Origin: Pelagibacterales bacterium SAG-MED47
GTDB lineage: Bacteria > Pseudomonadota > Alphaproteobacteria > Pelagibacterales > Pelagibacteraceae
Direction of reading: 5' to 3'
Assembly (NCBI GenBank): GCA_014653355.1
Contig: JACWEO010000001.1
Span: forward strand, 168,650 to 232,649
Length of the DNA stretch: 64,000 nt
Part shown: piece after piece, positions 43,004-52,010 of the stretch
Numbering within the stretch: the stretch's first letter is position 1
Layout of the letters: each line of letters starts with the position of its first letter
Made by a program: the position numbers and the translations under genes
The notes under the pieces: generated by a model
The model's input: the letters and a program-made list of their open reading frames with translations, nothing else
Told to the model about the DNA's origin: nothing
The model's database searches: none

Positions 43004-43434
43004 GTATAAAATTTAATGGAAAAGAGTTTTTGTTGTCCTGTGAGGATGGACAGGAGGAACACCTAGAAGAATTATTAATTCATATAAATCAAAAATTTAA
43101 CGATCTTAAAAATGAATTAGGAAATCTAGGAGAAAATAAACTTTTATTGATAACAGCAGTAAAAGTGATGGATGAATATCATGAAACAAAAAAAAAAGTT
43201 GAACAAAAAAAAGATGAGCTAAGAGATTTATCTAACAAATTTAGAGAATTAAAATCATTAATTTTCGATTATCGAGATAAAAAAGAGGAAGAAATTAATC
43301 AATTGAATGAAAATCATCATAAGTTAAAGAATGAGATAGAAGCAAATCAAAAAAATTATGAAAAGTTGATCGATGAAGCTACTGAAGAAATTTCAACCTT
43401 TGTTGAAAAAGCAAATTTGGAAAATTTATCTTAA
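42991..43434 (+). CDS. zapA: Cell division protein ZapA-like
   Basis: A 147-aa protein: an N-terminal ZapA globular domain (V-S-I-K-F-N-G-K-E-F, C-x-D-G-Q-E-E-H-L-E-E-L, and L-L-L-I-T-A-V-K-V-M-D-E) followed by a coiled coil to about residue 135. ZapA bundles FtsZ protofilaments at midcell. Overlaps the coiled-coil gene and lies 8 nt before the 5-FTHF cyclo-ligase, a classic neighbour. The 6S RNA that sits between these genes in many bacteria is not present here. Confidence 0.87.
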   Translation: MANVSIKFNGKEFLLSCEDGQEEHLEELLIHINQKFNDLKNELGNLGENKLLLITAVKVMDEYHETKKKVEQKKDELRDLSNKFRELKSLIFDYRDKKEEEINQLNENHHKLKNEIEANQKNYEKLIDEATEEISTFVEKANLENLS

Positions 43435-43442
43435 AAATTTTT

Positions 43443-43982
43443 GTGAATAAATTTCAAATTAGAAAAAAAATGTTAAAAATGAGAAGACAAAATAACTATA
43501 AAAATTCAAACATTAATTTTGGATATATCTTAGAAATTTTAAAAAAAGAAAAAATTTATGGCAAAGTCATTGGTGGATACTACCCATATAATTATGAGAT
43601 AGATCTAATTAAAATTTTTAAAAAATTTGAGAGAATGAATTACAGAATTTCACTACCTAAAACAAAAAAAAATTTTAAAATGGATTTTTTTAATTGGTCA
43701 ACTAAAGATCCACTTGAAATAAATAAATATGGAATTCCTGAACCAACTTCAAATAAAGTCAAATATCCTAATGTTTTATTAGTTCCTTTAGTGGCTTTTG
43801 ATAAAAATCTCAATAGAATCGGATATGGGGCAGGATTTTATGACAGATATATTAAAAAGATAAAAAAGATCAAAAAAATTGTTACAATTGGATTAGCTTA
43901 TTCTTTTCAACAGATAAATAAAGTACCAGTAAATAAACATGATATTAAATTAGATTATATAATTACAGAGAAAAAAATTTAA
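43443..43982 (+). CDS. 5-formyltetrahydrofolate cyclo-ligase
   Basis: A 179-aa protein with a GTG start at 43443. N-terminal R-K-K-M-L-K-M-R-R and the C-terminal signature G-Y-G-A-G-F-Y-D-R-Y are diagnostic; V-P-L-V-A-F-D and I-G-L-A-Y also match. It converts 5-formyl-THF to 5,10-methenyl-THF with ATP. It is slightly shorter than the E. coli YgfA. Placed in the zapA operon, 1 nt before the next gene. Confidence 0.92.
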   Translation: MNKFQIRKKMLKMRRQNNYKNSNINFGYILEILKKEKIYGKVIGGYYPYNYEIDLIKIFKKFERMNYRISLPKTKKNFKMDFFNWSTKDPLEINKYGIPEPTSNKVKYPNVLLVPLVAFDKNLNRIGYGAGFYDRYIKKIKKIKKIVTIGLAYSFQQINKVPVNKHDIKLDYIITEKKI

Positions 43983-43983
43983 A

Positions 43984-44787
43984 ATGAGAATATTATTTTT
44001 AGGAGACGTTGTAGGAACATCAGGCTGTAAAAAAATAATAAATAGTCTTTTAGATCAAATAAAAAAAAAGAAAATTGATTTTGTAATTGTTAATGCTGAA
44101 AATGCTTCAGTGTCTGGGACTGGGCTTACAAAGGAAATATGTGAAAATTTTTTTAAATCTGGTGTTGATGTTATAACAACAGGTAATCATGTTTGGGATC
44201 AAAAAGATATAATAAATTTTATAGGTAATGAGAATAGATTACTTAGGCCCAAAAATTTATTTGAACCAGCGCCTGGTAAGGGTTTTGAAATTTATACCGA
44301 CTCAAAAAATAGAAGAATTGGAGTTCTCAATCTAATGGGCAATGTTTTTATGAAAAAATGTGATGATGTTTTTGAGGCTTCAAAAAAATTTACCGATAAA
44401 TATAATTTAAAAAAAGATTTCGATTTCCTTATAGTAGATTTTCATGGAGAAATTACGAGTGAAAAAAATGCTATTGGACACTACTTTGATGGCAAGGCTA
44501 CTTTAGTTGTTGGGACACACACTCATATTCCGACTAATGATGCCAGGATTCTGAAAAATGGTACAGCCTACCAAACCGATGCTGGTATGTGTGGTGATTA
44601 TGACTCTGTCATTGGAATGAATAAAGATAATTCATTAAATAGATTTATGAAAAAAAATTCTGTAAAACATTTTCCTGCTAATGGTGAAGCTACTTTAAGT
44701 GGTGTAATTGTAGACTGTAATTTAGAAACTGGATTAGCAAATAAAATTGGGAGTTATATTTATGGAGGACAATTAAATAATACATAA
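43984..44787 (+). CDS. YmdB-type metallophosphoesterase (TIGR00282 family)
   Basis: A 267-aa metallophosphoesterase. M-R-I-L-F-L-G-D-V-V-G, V-N-A-E-N-A, T-G-N-H-V-W-D-Q, D-F-H-G-E and V-G-T-H-T-H-I-P-T carry the dinuclear metal ligands. The family includes Bacillus YmdB, a phosphodiesterase active on 2',3'-cyclic nucleotides and involved in RNA turnover. It lies between the folate gene and yebC. Cellular substrate unknown. Confidence 0.88.
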   Translation: MRILFLGDVVGTSGCKKIINSLLDQIKKKKIDFVIVNAENASVSGTGLTKEICENFFKSGVDVITTGNHVWDQKDIINFIGNENRLLRPKNLFEPAPGKGFEIYTDSKNRRIGVLNLMGNVFMKKCDDVFEASKKFTDKYNLKKDFDFLIVDFHGEITSEKNAIGHYFDGKATLVVGTHTHIPTNDARILKNGTAYQTDAGMCGDYDSVIGMNKDNSLNRFMKKNSVKHFPANGEATLSGVIVDCNLETGLANKIGSYIYGGQLNNT

Positions 44788-44794
44788 TTAATTT

Positions 44795-45517
44795 ATGGCA
44801 GGTCATTCACATTGGGCAGGAATTAAACATAAAAAAGGTAAGGCTGATAAGCATAAGTCTAAAATTTTTTCAAAATTATCAAAAGAAATTACAGTTGCTG
44901 CAAAGTTGGGTGATAAAGACCCATCTATGAATCCTAGGTTAAGGTCTGCAATTCAAGCAGCTAGGACAGCAAATATGCCTAAAGATAATATTGAAAGAGC
45001 TATTTATAAATCTAGTCTTAATAATGGACTTAATTTTGAAAATTTAAGATATGAGGGATTTGGACCAGACAAGGTAGCGGTAATAGTCGAGGCTCTTACA
45101 GATAATAAAAATCGAACTGCATCAAATATCAGAACTATTTTTCAAAAAGCAGGAGGAAGTCTAGGAACATTGGGTTCAGCTTCACATAATTTTCAACAAT
45201 TAGGAATAATTAAGATAGATAAAAATGAAATATCAGATGAAGATATCTTTGAACTAGCAATAGAAGCAGGAGCAGATGAGTGTAAGTCAAAAGATGATTT
45301 TCATGAAATCCACTGTGCAATAAATGAAATTTATAACGTAAAAAAAGAATTGGAAAAAAAAATTACTAATTTCATATCAACTGAAATTGAGTGGATCCCT
45401 CTAAATGGTGTAGAAATAATAAAAGAACAAAATGAAGGTTTGATTAATTTTTTTGAAACATTGGAAGAAGATGATGACGTACAAAATATATATTCAAATG
45501 CAAAATTTACTAATTAG
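44795..45517 (+). CDS. yebC: YebC/PmpR family DNA-binding/translation regulator
   Basis: A 240-aa YebC-family protein: M-A-G-H-S-H-W-A-G-I-K-H-K-K is diagnostic (a variant of the usual S-K-W-x-x-I), followed by I-F-S-K-L-S-K-E-I and N-R-T-A-S-N-I-R. Members act as transcription regulators or relieve ribosome stalling. It precedes a RuvC-like nuclease by 3 nt, keeping the yebC-ruvC link common in bacteria. Confidence 0.95.
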   Translation: MAGHSHWAGIKHKKGKADKHKSKIFSKLSKEITVAAKLGDKDPSMNPRLRSAIQAARTANMPKDNIERAIYKSSLNNGLNFENLRYEGFGPDKVAVIVEALTDNKNRTASNIRTIFQKAGGSLGTLGSASHNFQQLGIIKIDKNEISDEDIFELAIEAGADECKSKDDFHEIHCAINEIYNVKKELEKKITNFISTEIEWIPLNGVEIIKEQNEGLINFFETLEEDDDVQNIYSNAKFTN

Positions 45518-45520
45518 AAA

Positions 45521-46015
45521 ATGTTAATTATTGGAATAGATCCTGGTTTATCTGGTTCGATTTGTTTCTTTAGTGATGGTAAAATAATTGACGTAATAGA
45601 GATGCCAACAATGGTAGAAGGAAAAAAAAATAAAAAACAAGTTAACGGTGCACAAATTTATAATGAAATTTTTAAAAAAGTTAATATGGTTGAAAATCTG
45701 AATGTAAAGGTTGTAATTGAACAAGTGTCAGCTATGCCTGGACAAGGGGTTACTAGCATGTTTAATTTTGGACAATCTTTTGGAATATTAAAAGGTATAT
45801 GTTCTGCAATGCAATTGCCTATGTACTTTGTAAGACCTGCTAAATGGAAAAAATACTTCAACTTAATTAATTCTGAAAAAGATGCTAGTAGAGCAAGAGC
45901 TATAGAGATATTTCCTTATTTTTCTGACCAATTATCAAAAAAAAAGGACTCTAACAAAGCAGACGCTATTTTAATTGCAAGTTTTTATTATGAAACTTAC
46001 AAAAATCAAGATTAA
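45521..46015 (+). CDS. RuvC-like Holliday junction resolvase/RNase H-fold nuclease
   Basis: A 164-aa RNase H-fold nuclease. D7 in G-I-D-P-G-L, E67 in V-V-I-E-Q-V and D148 in N-K-A-D-A give a RuvC-type acidic catalytic set. The segment G-Q-G-V-T-S-M-F-N-F-G-Q and the W-K-K-Y loop are more like phage and mitochondrial/poxviral-type RuvC-like proteins than classical RuvC. It sits in the ruvC slot after yebC, but ruvA, ruvB and ybgC, which often follow, are absent and tolQ comes next. Function as the cell's resolvase is inferred. Confidence 0.75.
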   Translation: MLIIGIDPGLSGSICFFSDGKIIDVIEMPTMVEGKKNKKQVNGAQIYNEIFKKVNMVENLNVKVVIEQVSAMPGQGVTSMFNFGQSFGILKGICSAMQLPMYFVRPAKWKKYFNLINSEKDASRARAIEIFPYFSDQLSKKKDSNKADAILIASFYYETYKNQD

Positions 46016-46066
46016 TTCAAAAATTTAAAGACAAAATCATGACACATTTAAGTGTGAGAAGTCAGC

Positions 46067-46741
46067 ATGGAAGCTGATATTTCGACTCAAGCAGTTGGTC
46101 TCGCGTCAAGCGCAGATTTTTCTTTATTAAATCTTTTCATTCGTGCAGATGTAATTGTAAAAACTGTTATAATTTTGTTAATTGCCTGCTCTGTTTATTC
46201 ATGGGCAGTAATTATAGAAAAAATAAAATTATTTAAAAAGATTAATAAATCTACCGAGGAATTTGAGATAAAGTTTTGGAATTCAAAGTCTGCAGAAAGT
46301 TTTTATAATAATCTTCCATCAAATATTGAAGATCCAATGGCATTAGTTTTTAAAGATGCTATGCAAAGTTTATTAAAAAGAAAATCAAAAATTGATTTAC
46401 ATGATAAAATAACCACCATGTTAGAAACTGGTATCGAAAAACAGATGTCTAAGATTAGTAAAGGGTACACTTTTTTGGCGACTGTAGGTTCTACCGCACC
46501 TTTCATAGGTTTGTTTGGAACAGTATGGGGTATAATGAATTCATTTCAATCAATTGCTATTTCAAGAAATACTAGCTTAGCTATTGTTGCACCAGGTATT
46601 GCAGAAGCTCTCTTTGCGACTGCATTAGGATTGTTAGCTGCTATTCCAGCTGTAATTGCATACAATAAATTTAATAACGATTCAATTTTATATACTAAAA
46701 AATTAGAAAATTTTTCAAAAAGATTTTTAACTATTATATAA
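46067..46741 (+). CDS. tolQ: Tol-Pal system proton channel protein TolQ
   Basis: A 224-aa ExbB/TolQ-family membrane protein with three spans: about 27-47, 130-155 and 165-190. F-L-A-T-V-G-S-T-A-P-F-I-G-L-F-G-T-V-W-G-I-M is the diagnostic motif, followed by A-P-G-I-A-E-A-L-F-A-T-A-L-G-L. With TolR it uses the proton gradient to drive TolA. The ATG sits in the loop of a small hairpin (TCAGC 46062-46066 with GCTGA 46073-46077) and has no clear ribosome site. It starts 51 nt after the RuvC-like gene. Confidence 0.95.
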   Translation: MEADISTQAVGLASSADFSLLNLFIRADVIVKTVIILLIACSVYSWAVIIEKIKLFKKINKSTEEFEIKFWNSKSAESFYNNLPSNIEDPMALVFKDAMQSLLKRKSKIDLHDKITTMLETGIEKQMSKISKGYTFLATVGSTAPFIGLFGTVWGIMNSFQSIAISRNTSLAIVAPGIAEALFATALGLLAAIPAVIAYNKFNNDSILYTKKLENFSKRFLTII

Positions 46742-46742
46742 A

Positions 46743-47159
46743 ATGGCTTTCAAATTTAATCGTTCATCAAAAGAACCTATGAGTGAAATTAATGTTACTC
46801 CATTCGTAGATGTAATGTTAGTTCTCTTAATAATCTTCATGGTTACTGCCCCCTTGTTAACAGTAGGTGTTCAGGTTGATTTACCTGAGAGTTCAGCAGA
46901 TTCTCTGCCTGAAGAAGCCGAACCACTTACTTTAACTATAAACTCAAAAGGGGAAATTTTTATTCAAGAGTCGAAAGTAGAATATGAAAAAATTATTGCC
47001 AAGGTTTTAGCTGTCTCTAAAAATAGAACAGACACAAGAATTTATGTAAGAGGAGATAAAACAATTAATTATGGAAGAGTATTAGAAATAATGGGTTTGT
47101 TGTCAGGTTCAGGTTTTACAAAAGTAGCTCTTATTTCAGAACCATACAAAGAAAGGTAA
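46743..47159 (+). CDS. tolR: Tol-Pal system protein TolR
   Basis: A 138-aa ExbD/TolR-family protein with one N-terminal span (about 20-40) holding the proton-carrying Asp in P-F-V-D-V-M-L-V-L-L-I-I-F-M-V. M-S-E-I-N-V-T-P is the usual cytoplasmic lead. The C-terminal periplasmic domain ends V-A-L-I-S-E-P. Spacing to tolQ is 1 nt and to tolA 4 nt. Confidence 0.95.
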   Translation: MAFKFNRSSKEPMSEINVTPFVDVMLVLLIIFMVTAPLLTVGVQVDLPESSADSLPEEAEPLTLTINSKGEIFIQESKVEYEKIIAKVLAVSKNRTDTRIYVRGDKTINYGRVLEIMGLLSGSGFTKVALISEPYKER

Positions 47160-47163
47160 TTAA

Positions 47164-47973
47164 GTGAATAGAAGCATAATTGTCTCTTCTGTTTTACATT
47201 TAATTTTAATTATGATAACTGCACTGAGTTTGCCGTTTTTAACAAAAAAACCAATAGATCTTCCACCAATAGTATCCGTAGAGTTGATACAAATTTCAGA
47301 TAAAACCAATATTCCTTTTGCCCCTAAGGCAAAAAAAATTATCGAAAAGATAAAAGAAAAAGAAAAAAAATTAGTTTCAGAACAAGCACCTCCAAAAAAA
47401 GTGAAGAAAGTAAAACCAGACTCAGTTCCAATGCCAGATGATAAATTAAAAAAAGTAGAAAAAATAAAAGAAGACAAACAAAATCCTGAAAAAATTGACA
47501 ATGAAATAAAGCAGGTTTCAGAATTTGAGAAAAAAGAGTTATTTGATCCAAACAATATAGCTGCATTAATTGATAAATCTAAAATTGAAAGCGCTGAAAC
47601 AATTAATAAGACAGATAAGATAACTCAAGATCAGCAGAAAAATATTGATATTTCAGGTTTAACATTAAGCGAAGAAGATGCTTTAAAAGCACAAATATTT
47701 GGTTGTTGGAGTATTCCTTTAGGGCTACCCTATAATGAAGATTTACTAGTACGAATAAAACTTCAATTGAATCCTGACGGAACAGTATCACAATCAGAAA
47801 TATTGGATCATGCTAGAATGAATAAACCTGGTCAAGGATTTTATAAAGTTTTAGCTGAAAGTGCATTAAGAGCGGTAAAATTATGCCAACCACTTAGAGT
47901 CCCAACTACAGGTTATGAAAAATGGAAAGAACTACAATTAAATTTTGATGCAAGGGAGATGTTAGAGGGATAG
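47164..47973 (+). CDS. tolA: TolA-like energy-transducing protein
   Basis: A 269-aa protein with a GTG start at 47164. One N-terminal span (about 7-25) is followed by a long Lys/Pro/Glu-rich periplasmic region (about 55-150) and a TolA/TonB-like C-terminal domain (about 170-265; C-W-S-I-P-L-G-L, V-R-I-K-L-Q-L-N-P-D-G, A-L-R-A-V-K-L-C-Q-P). TolA links TolQR to TolB-Pal across the envelope. Position in tolQRAB-pal confirms the call despite low sequence conservation. Confidence 0.9.
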   Translation: MNRSIIVSSVLHLILIMITALSLPFLTKKPIDLPPIVSVELIQISDKTNIPFAPKAKKIIEKIKEKEKKLVSEQAPPKKVKKVKPDSVPMPDDKLKKVEKIKEDKQNPEKIDNEIKQVSEFEKKELFDPNNIAALIDKSKIESAETINKTDKITQDQQKNIDISGLTLSEEDALKAQIFGCWSIPLGLPYNEDLLVRIKLQLNPDGTVSQSEILDHARMNKPGQGFYKVLAESALRAVKLCQPLRVPTTGYEKWKELQLNFDAREMLEG

Positions 47974-47984
47974 TATAAATCAAA

Positions 47985-49328
47985 ATGAAAAAAATTTTAT
48001 CAATAATATTTCTGTTTGTAATTTTACCATTAAAGGTTTCTGCCCTTATAGAAGTTGATATTACTAGGGGTAATTTAAATCCACTTCCAATAGCAGTTTC
48101 TCCATTGTCTATTGATGAAAATTCAAAAAAAAGCTTTGAAAAGATTTTAAATAAAAAAAATATAGGATCTGAAATTTCATTAGTGGTAGAAAAAAATTTA
48201 AAAATTTCTGGTCTTTTTAACCCATTAAATAAAGATGCTTTTCTACAATCACCAGACATTGCAAATTTAAAACCAAGATTTGAGGATTGGAATTTAATTA
48301 AAGCACAAGCTTTGATTACTGGCAAAGTTAATTTTATTGATAATAAATTAAGAGTTGAGTTTCGGTTATGGGATATTTTAGCTGGAAAAGAAATGATGGC
48401 TTTAGCTTTTACTACAGTCCCAAATAATTGGAGAAGAGTTGGTCATATTATTACTGATAAGGTTTATGAAAGACTTACTGGTGAAAAAGGTTACTTTGAT
48501 ACTAGAATAATATATGTAGCAGAAGAAGGTCCAAAAACTAGAAGAATTAAAAAATTGGCAATAATGGACCAAGACGGCGCAAATAATAAATTTTTAACTT
48601 TAGGTAATGAGCTTGTTTTAACTCCAAGATTTAATCCTACAAGTCAGATGGTAACTTATCTGTCCTATTTTAGAAATTTACCAAGAGTTTATCTTTTAGA
48701 TATTGAAACTGGTATGCAAGAAGTAGTAGGTGATTTTCCAGGGATGACATTCGCACCTAGATTTTCTCCTGATGGAAAAAAGATAATTATGAGTTTCGCA
48801 AAAGATGGAAATTCTGATATTTACACAATGGACTTAGAAAATAGAATAGTTGAAAAAATTACAAATCACCCTTCAATAGATACATCTCCATCATACTCAC
48901 CAGATGGAAAATATATTTGTTTTAATTCTGACAGAAGTGGCTACCAACAAATATACATTATGAAAAAAGATGGAAGTAATGTTAAACGAATTTCTTTTGG
49001 CAGAGGTTTGTATGGAACACCTGTTTGGTCTCCTAGGGGTGACTTAATTGCATTTACAAAATTACATAAAGGAAAATTTTATATAGGAGTTATGAGAACA
49101 GATGGAAGTGGAGAAAGATTATTAACAGAAAATTTTTATCAAGAGGCGCCATCTTGGTCCCCAAATGGTCGAGTCTTAATTTTTTATAGAGAGACAAAGA
49201 CAGACGATAAAGGAGAGGGTTTTTCTGCTAAATTATGGTCAATCGATTTAACAGGCTATAATGAGAGGCAGGTTAATACTCCTACTGATGCATCAGACCC
49301 ATCATGGTCATCTTTATTAAGTAATTAA
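47985..49328 (+). CDS. tolB: Tol-Pal system protein TolB
   Basis: A 447-aa periplasmic protein. A Sec signal peptide (M-K-K-I-L, hydrophobic 4-20, cleavage likely after V-S-A) precedes the alpha/beta N-terminal domain (about 25-160) and a six-bladed WD40-like propeller with repeats such as R-F-S-P-D-G-K, S-Y-S-P-D-G-K, W-S-P-R-G and W-S-P-N-G. It binds Pal and TolA and supports outer-membrane constriction. It lies 11 nt after tolA. Confidence 0.95.
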   Translation: MKKILSIIFLFVILPLKVSALIEVDITRGNLNPLPIAVSPLSIDENSKKSFEKILNKKNIGSEISLVVEKNLKISGLFNPLNKDAFLQSPDIANLKPRFEDWNLIKAQALITGKVNFIDNKLRVEFRLWDILAGKEMMALAFTTVPNNWRRVGHIITDKVYERLTGEKGYFDTRIIYVAEEGPKTRRIKKLAIMDQDGANNKFLTLGNELVLTPRFNPTSQMVTYLSYFRNLPRVYLLDIETGMQEVVGDFPGMTFAPRFSPDGKKIIMSFAKDGNSDIYTMDLENRIVEKITNHPSIDTSPSYSPDGKYICFNSDRSGYQQIYIMKKDGSNVKRISFGRGLYGTPVWSPRGDLIAFTKLHKGKFYIGVMRTDGSGERLLTENFYQEAPSWSPNGRVLIFYRETKTDDKGEGFSAKLWSIDLTGYNERQVNTPTDASDPSWSSLLSN

Positions 49329-49413
49329 CCAATATTATCTTGATTTTTTAACTTGAAACATCTAATTAGTTGTGAAAAAGTCTAGAATAAGAAATTTTGA
49401 TCAAGGAGTATTA

Positions 49414-49893
49414 ATGAAATCAAACAAAATTTTTAAGAACGCTCTTTTAATTATCGTTGCATGTTTTGCACTTTCTGCTTGTGCTACATCGAAGAAATCA
49501 ACTGGGCAAATGCAAGGTGATGTTTATACTGGGACTGATACAGTAGAATATTTAGCGTCAGGAGTTCCAGATAGAGTATTTTTCGCAACGAACGAGTCAG
49601 TTTTAACTACAGCTTCAAGAGAGACTTTAAGAAAACAAGCTGCGTGGTTAAGAAAAAATTCTGATATCACAGTTGTCTTAGAAGGACATGCTGACGAAAG
49701 AGGAACAAGAGAATATAACTTGGCTCTAGGCGAGAGGAGAGCTAATGCAGCAAAAGATTATCTTATGACATATGGAATTTCTTCAGACAGAATTTCAGTT
49801 CTAAGTTATGGAAAAGAAAGACCTGTAGATTCAGGATCTAACCCATTAGCTTGGTCAAAAAATAGAAGATCAGTTACTGTAAAAGCAAATTAA
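49414..49893 (+). CDS. pal: Peptidoglycan-associated lipoprotein Pal
   Basis: A 159-aa lipoprotein. The start is the ATG at 49414, which has AAGGAG 6 nt upstream; an upstream in-frame GTG at 49372 is less likely. The signal peptide ends in the lipobox L20-S-A-C23, followed by a Ser/Thr-rich linker and an OmpA-C domain (R-V-F-F-A-T-N-E-S, L-E-G-H-A-D-E-R-G-T-R-E-Y-N, L-G-E-R-R-A-N-A-A). It anchors the outer membrane to peptidoglycan and is followed by a strong terminator. Confidence 0.95.
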   Translation: MKSNKIFKNALLIIVACFALSACATSKKSTGQMQGDVYTGTDTVEYLASGVPDRVFFATNESVLTTASRETLRKQAAWLRKNSDITVVLEGHADERGTREYNLALGERRANAAKDYLMTYGISSDRISVLSYGKERPVDSGSNPLAWSKNRRSVTVKAN

Positions 49894-49906
49894 ATTTTTA
49901 AATATT

Positions 49907-49948
49907 AAAAGACCCTTAATCATTAACTGTATTAAGGGTCTTTTTTTT
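49907..49948 (+). terminator. Rho-independent terminator after pal
   Basis: AAAAGACCCTTAAT (49907-49920) pairs perfectly with ATTAAGGGTCTTTT (49931-49944) around a 10-nt loop, followed by more T. This is the clearest intrinsic terminator in the window and ends the yebC-tol-pal transcript, with cpoB restarting 30 nt on. Confidence 0.9.
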
Positions 49949-49975
49949 GCCATTATTTTAATCATAACCTAAGTC

Positions 49976-50959
49976 ATGAAATTTACTTTTAAAATTTTAA
50001 TTGTGAAATTTGTATTTTTAATAAATCTTACTTATTGTTTAGCTGATAATCATGATATTTACGAAATTTTAAAAGAGTTAAAAAATGATGTTCAAACTCT
50101 TGAAAAAGCTGTTTATTCTGAAACAACAGAATTAAATGGTAATAACCAAAGTAATTTAAGCTTAAGTTTAAATGATAATTCAGAAGATGTACTTACGAGA
50201 CATCTTTTGAAACTTTCAGAAATTGAAAGTCAGTTTCAAGTTCTCACTAATAAGTTTGAGGAAATTAACTTTAAACTAGATAAATTATCAAATCGATTAT
50301 CAAAAGTGCAATCTGATAATCAAATTAGATTCCAAGATTTAGAAAATTCTACTATGACAGATGGTAAAAGTAAAAAATTAACAAAAAAAACAAACAATGA
50401 TAATAAAGTTTTACCAGGAAGTTCAGAACCGCAAGATTTAGGTTCGATATCATATAAAGATTCGACTTCGAATGAATCAACTCAACAAACGCAATCAATT
50501 GATACCACTGCTTCAATTGTTACTGAAACTTTTCAAACGGATGAAAAAATATTGCCTTTAGAGTCTCCAGATAAACAATATGAATTTGCCACAAGTTTCC
50601 TAAAAATTGGAGATTATTCGACAGCAGAAAGAGCATTTAGAGAATTTGTAATCACCAATCCTGATCACAAACTAGCTGGAAACGCACAATATTGGTATGC
50701 TGAAACTTTTAGAATAAGACAACTTTATACTGATGCAGCTTCTGCTTATTTAGAAGGTTATCAAAAATATCCAAAAGGTCAAAAAGCTCCTATAAATTTA
50801 TTAAAGCTTGGAGTATCTATGGTTCAAATTGGGGAAAAAGATCAAGGTTGTAAAATGATTAATGGTGTGGAAAAACAGTATCCAGAAGCAAGTCAATCTG
50901 TGATCCAAAAAGCTAAATATGAGTCTCAAAAATTTGAGTGCAATAAACAAAATTCCTAA
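49976..50959 (+). CDS. cpoB: Tol-Pal system protein CpoB/YbgF
   Basis: A 327-aa periplasmic protein. A signal peptide (hydrophobic 4-22) is followed by a coiled coil (about 75-125), a Ser/Thr/Gln-rich linker (about 130-195) and a C-terminal TPR domain with Y-E-F-A-T-S-F-L-K-I-G-D-Y, A-E-R-A-F-R-E-F and A-Q-Y-W-Y-A-E-T. CpoB coordinates peptidoglycan synthesis with outer-membrane constriction. It directly follows the tol-pal terminator and overlaps tilS by 41 nt. Confidence 0.92.
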   Translation: MKFTFKILIVKFVFLINLTYCLADNHDIYEILKELKNDVQTLEKAVYSETTELNGNNQSNLSLSLNDNSEDVLTRHLLKLSEIESQFQVLTNKFEEINFKLDKLSNRLSKVQSDNQIRFQDLENSTMTDGKSKKLTKKTNNDNKVLPGSSEPQDLGSISYKDSTSNESTQQTQSIDTTASIVTETFQTDEKILPLESPDKQYEFATSFLKIGDYSTAERAFREFVITNPDHKLAGNAQYWYAETFRIRQLYTDAASAYLEGYQKYPKGQKAPINLLKLGVSMVQIGEKDQGCKMINGVEKQYPEASQSVIQKAKYESQKFECNKQNS

Positions 50960-51947
50960 ACTTTTTAAAAATAAGTTAAAAAATAAAAGAATTAATAAAA
51001 TTTATAAAAGCTTTGAAAAATCATTAAATATTAATGAAAGTTTTATAGTAGCTGTTTCAGGTGGACCAGATAGTTTAGCTTTAGCTTATTTAGCAAAAAT
51101 ATATTCAATTAAAAAAAAAGTTAGATCTAAATTTTTTATTGTTGACCATAAACTTCGACCCAACTCAACTTTAGAGGCAAAAACTGTCAAAAAAGTTTTG
51201 AGCAAAAACCTTATTAAAGCTGAAATTTTAACATGGGGAGGAAAAAAACCAGAAAAAAATATACAATCATTGGCAAGAAAAAAGAGATTTGAATTATTAC
51301 TTAACCAATGTGATAAATTAAAAATTAACAATATTTTATTTGGTCATCATCAAGATGATTTGATTGAGAATTTTTTTATTAGAATGTTAAGAGGCAGTGG
51401 TTTAAAAGGTTTGGTTTCACTAGATAAAAAAAACAAAACAGATGATAAGAATCTGCTAAGACCTTTATTAGATCAAAAAAAAGAAGACTTAATATTCATT
51501 TCTAAACATGTTTTTAATTTTTACGTGCAAGACCCATCAAATGATAACGACCAATTTCAAAGAATTAAGATAAGAAAATTAATTGATAAATTTAAAGGGT
51601 ACGGTCTTGATAAGATGAAGCTCTTCAAAACTATAAAAAATTTACAACATTCAAATTCAGTCGTTAGTTATTATGTGATTAAAAATTTAAAAGAAAATAC
51701 ATTTTTATCCAAAAAAAAAGATAAGTTATTTTTAAATAAACAATTTTTCCAGCAACCTTATGAAGTAGTTTTTAGAGCTTTTGCTGAGTCAATAAAATTA
51801 ATTGGTAAAAAATATTATTTATCTAGGGGAAAAAAATTAGATAAAATTATTAGTGATATTCATTATAATAGACTGTTTAGAGTGACATTAGGTGGCTGTA
51901 TCATTGAAAAAGTTAGTCAATCTGTAATAATTGTGAGAGAACATTAG
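50919..51947 (+). CDS. tilS: tRNA(Ile)-lysidine synthase
   Basis: A 342-aa PP-loop ATPase with S47-G-G-P-D-S52, D-H-K-L-R and a long H-H-Q-D-D-L-I-E-N-F-F-I-R motif, which is diagnostic of TilS. It modifies the wobble C of the CAU-anticodon tRNA-Ile to lysidine. The start ATG overlaps cpoB by 41 nt; an in-frame TTG at 50934 is an alternative. It is shorter than E. coli TilS (about 430), lacking most of the C-terminal domain, as in other compact alphaproteobacteria. Confidence 0.93.
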   Translation: MSLKNLSAINKIPKLFKNKLKNKRINKIYKSFEKSLNINESFIVAVSGGPDSLALAYLAKIYSIKKKVRSKFFIVDHKLRPNSTLEAKTVKKVLSKNLIKAEILTWGGKKPEKNIQSLARKKRFELLLNQCDKLKINNILFGHHQDDLIENFFIRMLRGSGLKGLVSLDKKNKTDDKNLLRPLLDQKKEDLIFISKHVFNFYVQDPSNDNDQFQRIKIRKLIDKFKGYGLDKMKLFKTIKNLQHSNSVVSYYVIKNLKENTFLSKKKDKLFLNKQFFQQPYEVVFRAFAESIKLIGKKYYLSRGKKLDKIISDIHYNRLFRVTLGGCIIEKVSQSVIIVREH

Positions 51948-51969
51948 TTTATTGCGACATTATCTAAAA

Positions 51970-51995
51970 TTGCTACTTGTTTAATTTAATATAAT
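51970..51995 (+). promoter_or_regulatory. Possible ftsH promoter (-10)
   Basis: TATAAT at 51990-51995 lies 16 nt before the ftsH ATG, in the 63-nt gap after tilS. TTGCTA at 51970 is the nearest -35-like hexamer but the spacing is only 14 nt, so the -35 is doubtful. No clear heat-shock (RpoH) motif is visible. Confidence 0.35.
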
Positions 51996-52010
51996 TCTTA
52001 TTTTATAGTT

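Noticed and set aside
43435..43442. 6S RNA between zapA and the 5-FTHF cyclo-ligase gene
   Set aside because: This is its usual place in many bacteria, but the gap is only 8 nt here.
47160..47555. 131-aa reverse open frame opposite tolA
   Set aside because: Phe/Ser-rich composition is the complement of the Lys-rich TolA linker.
49372..49413. Upstream GTG start for pal
   Set aside because: It would place 14 charged residues before the lipoprotein signal; the ATG at 49414 has an AAGGAG site and gives a normal lipobox.
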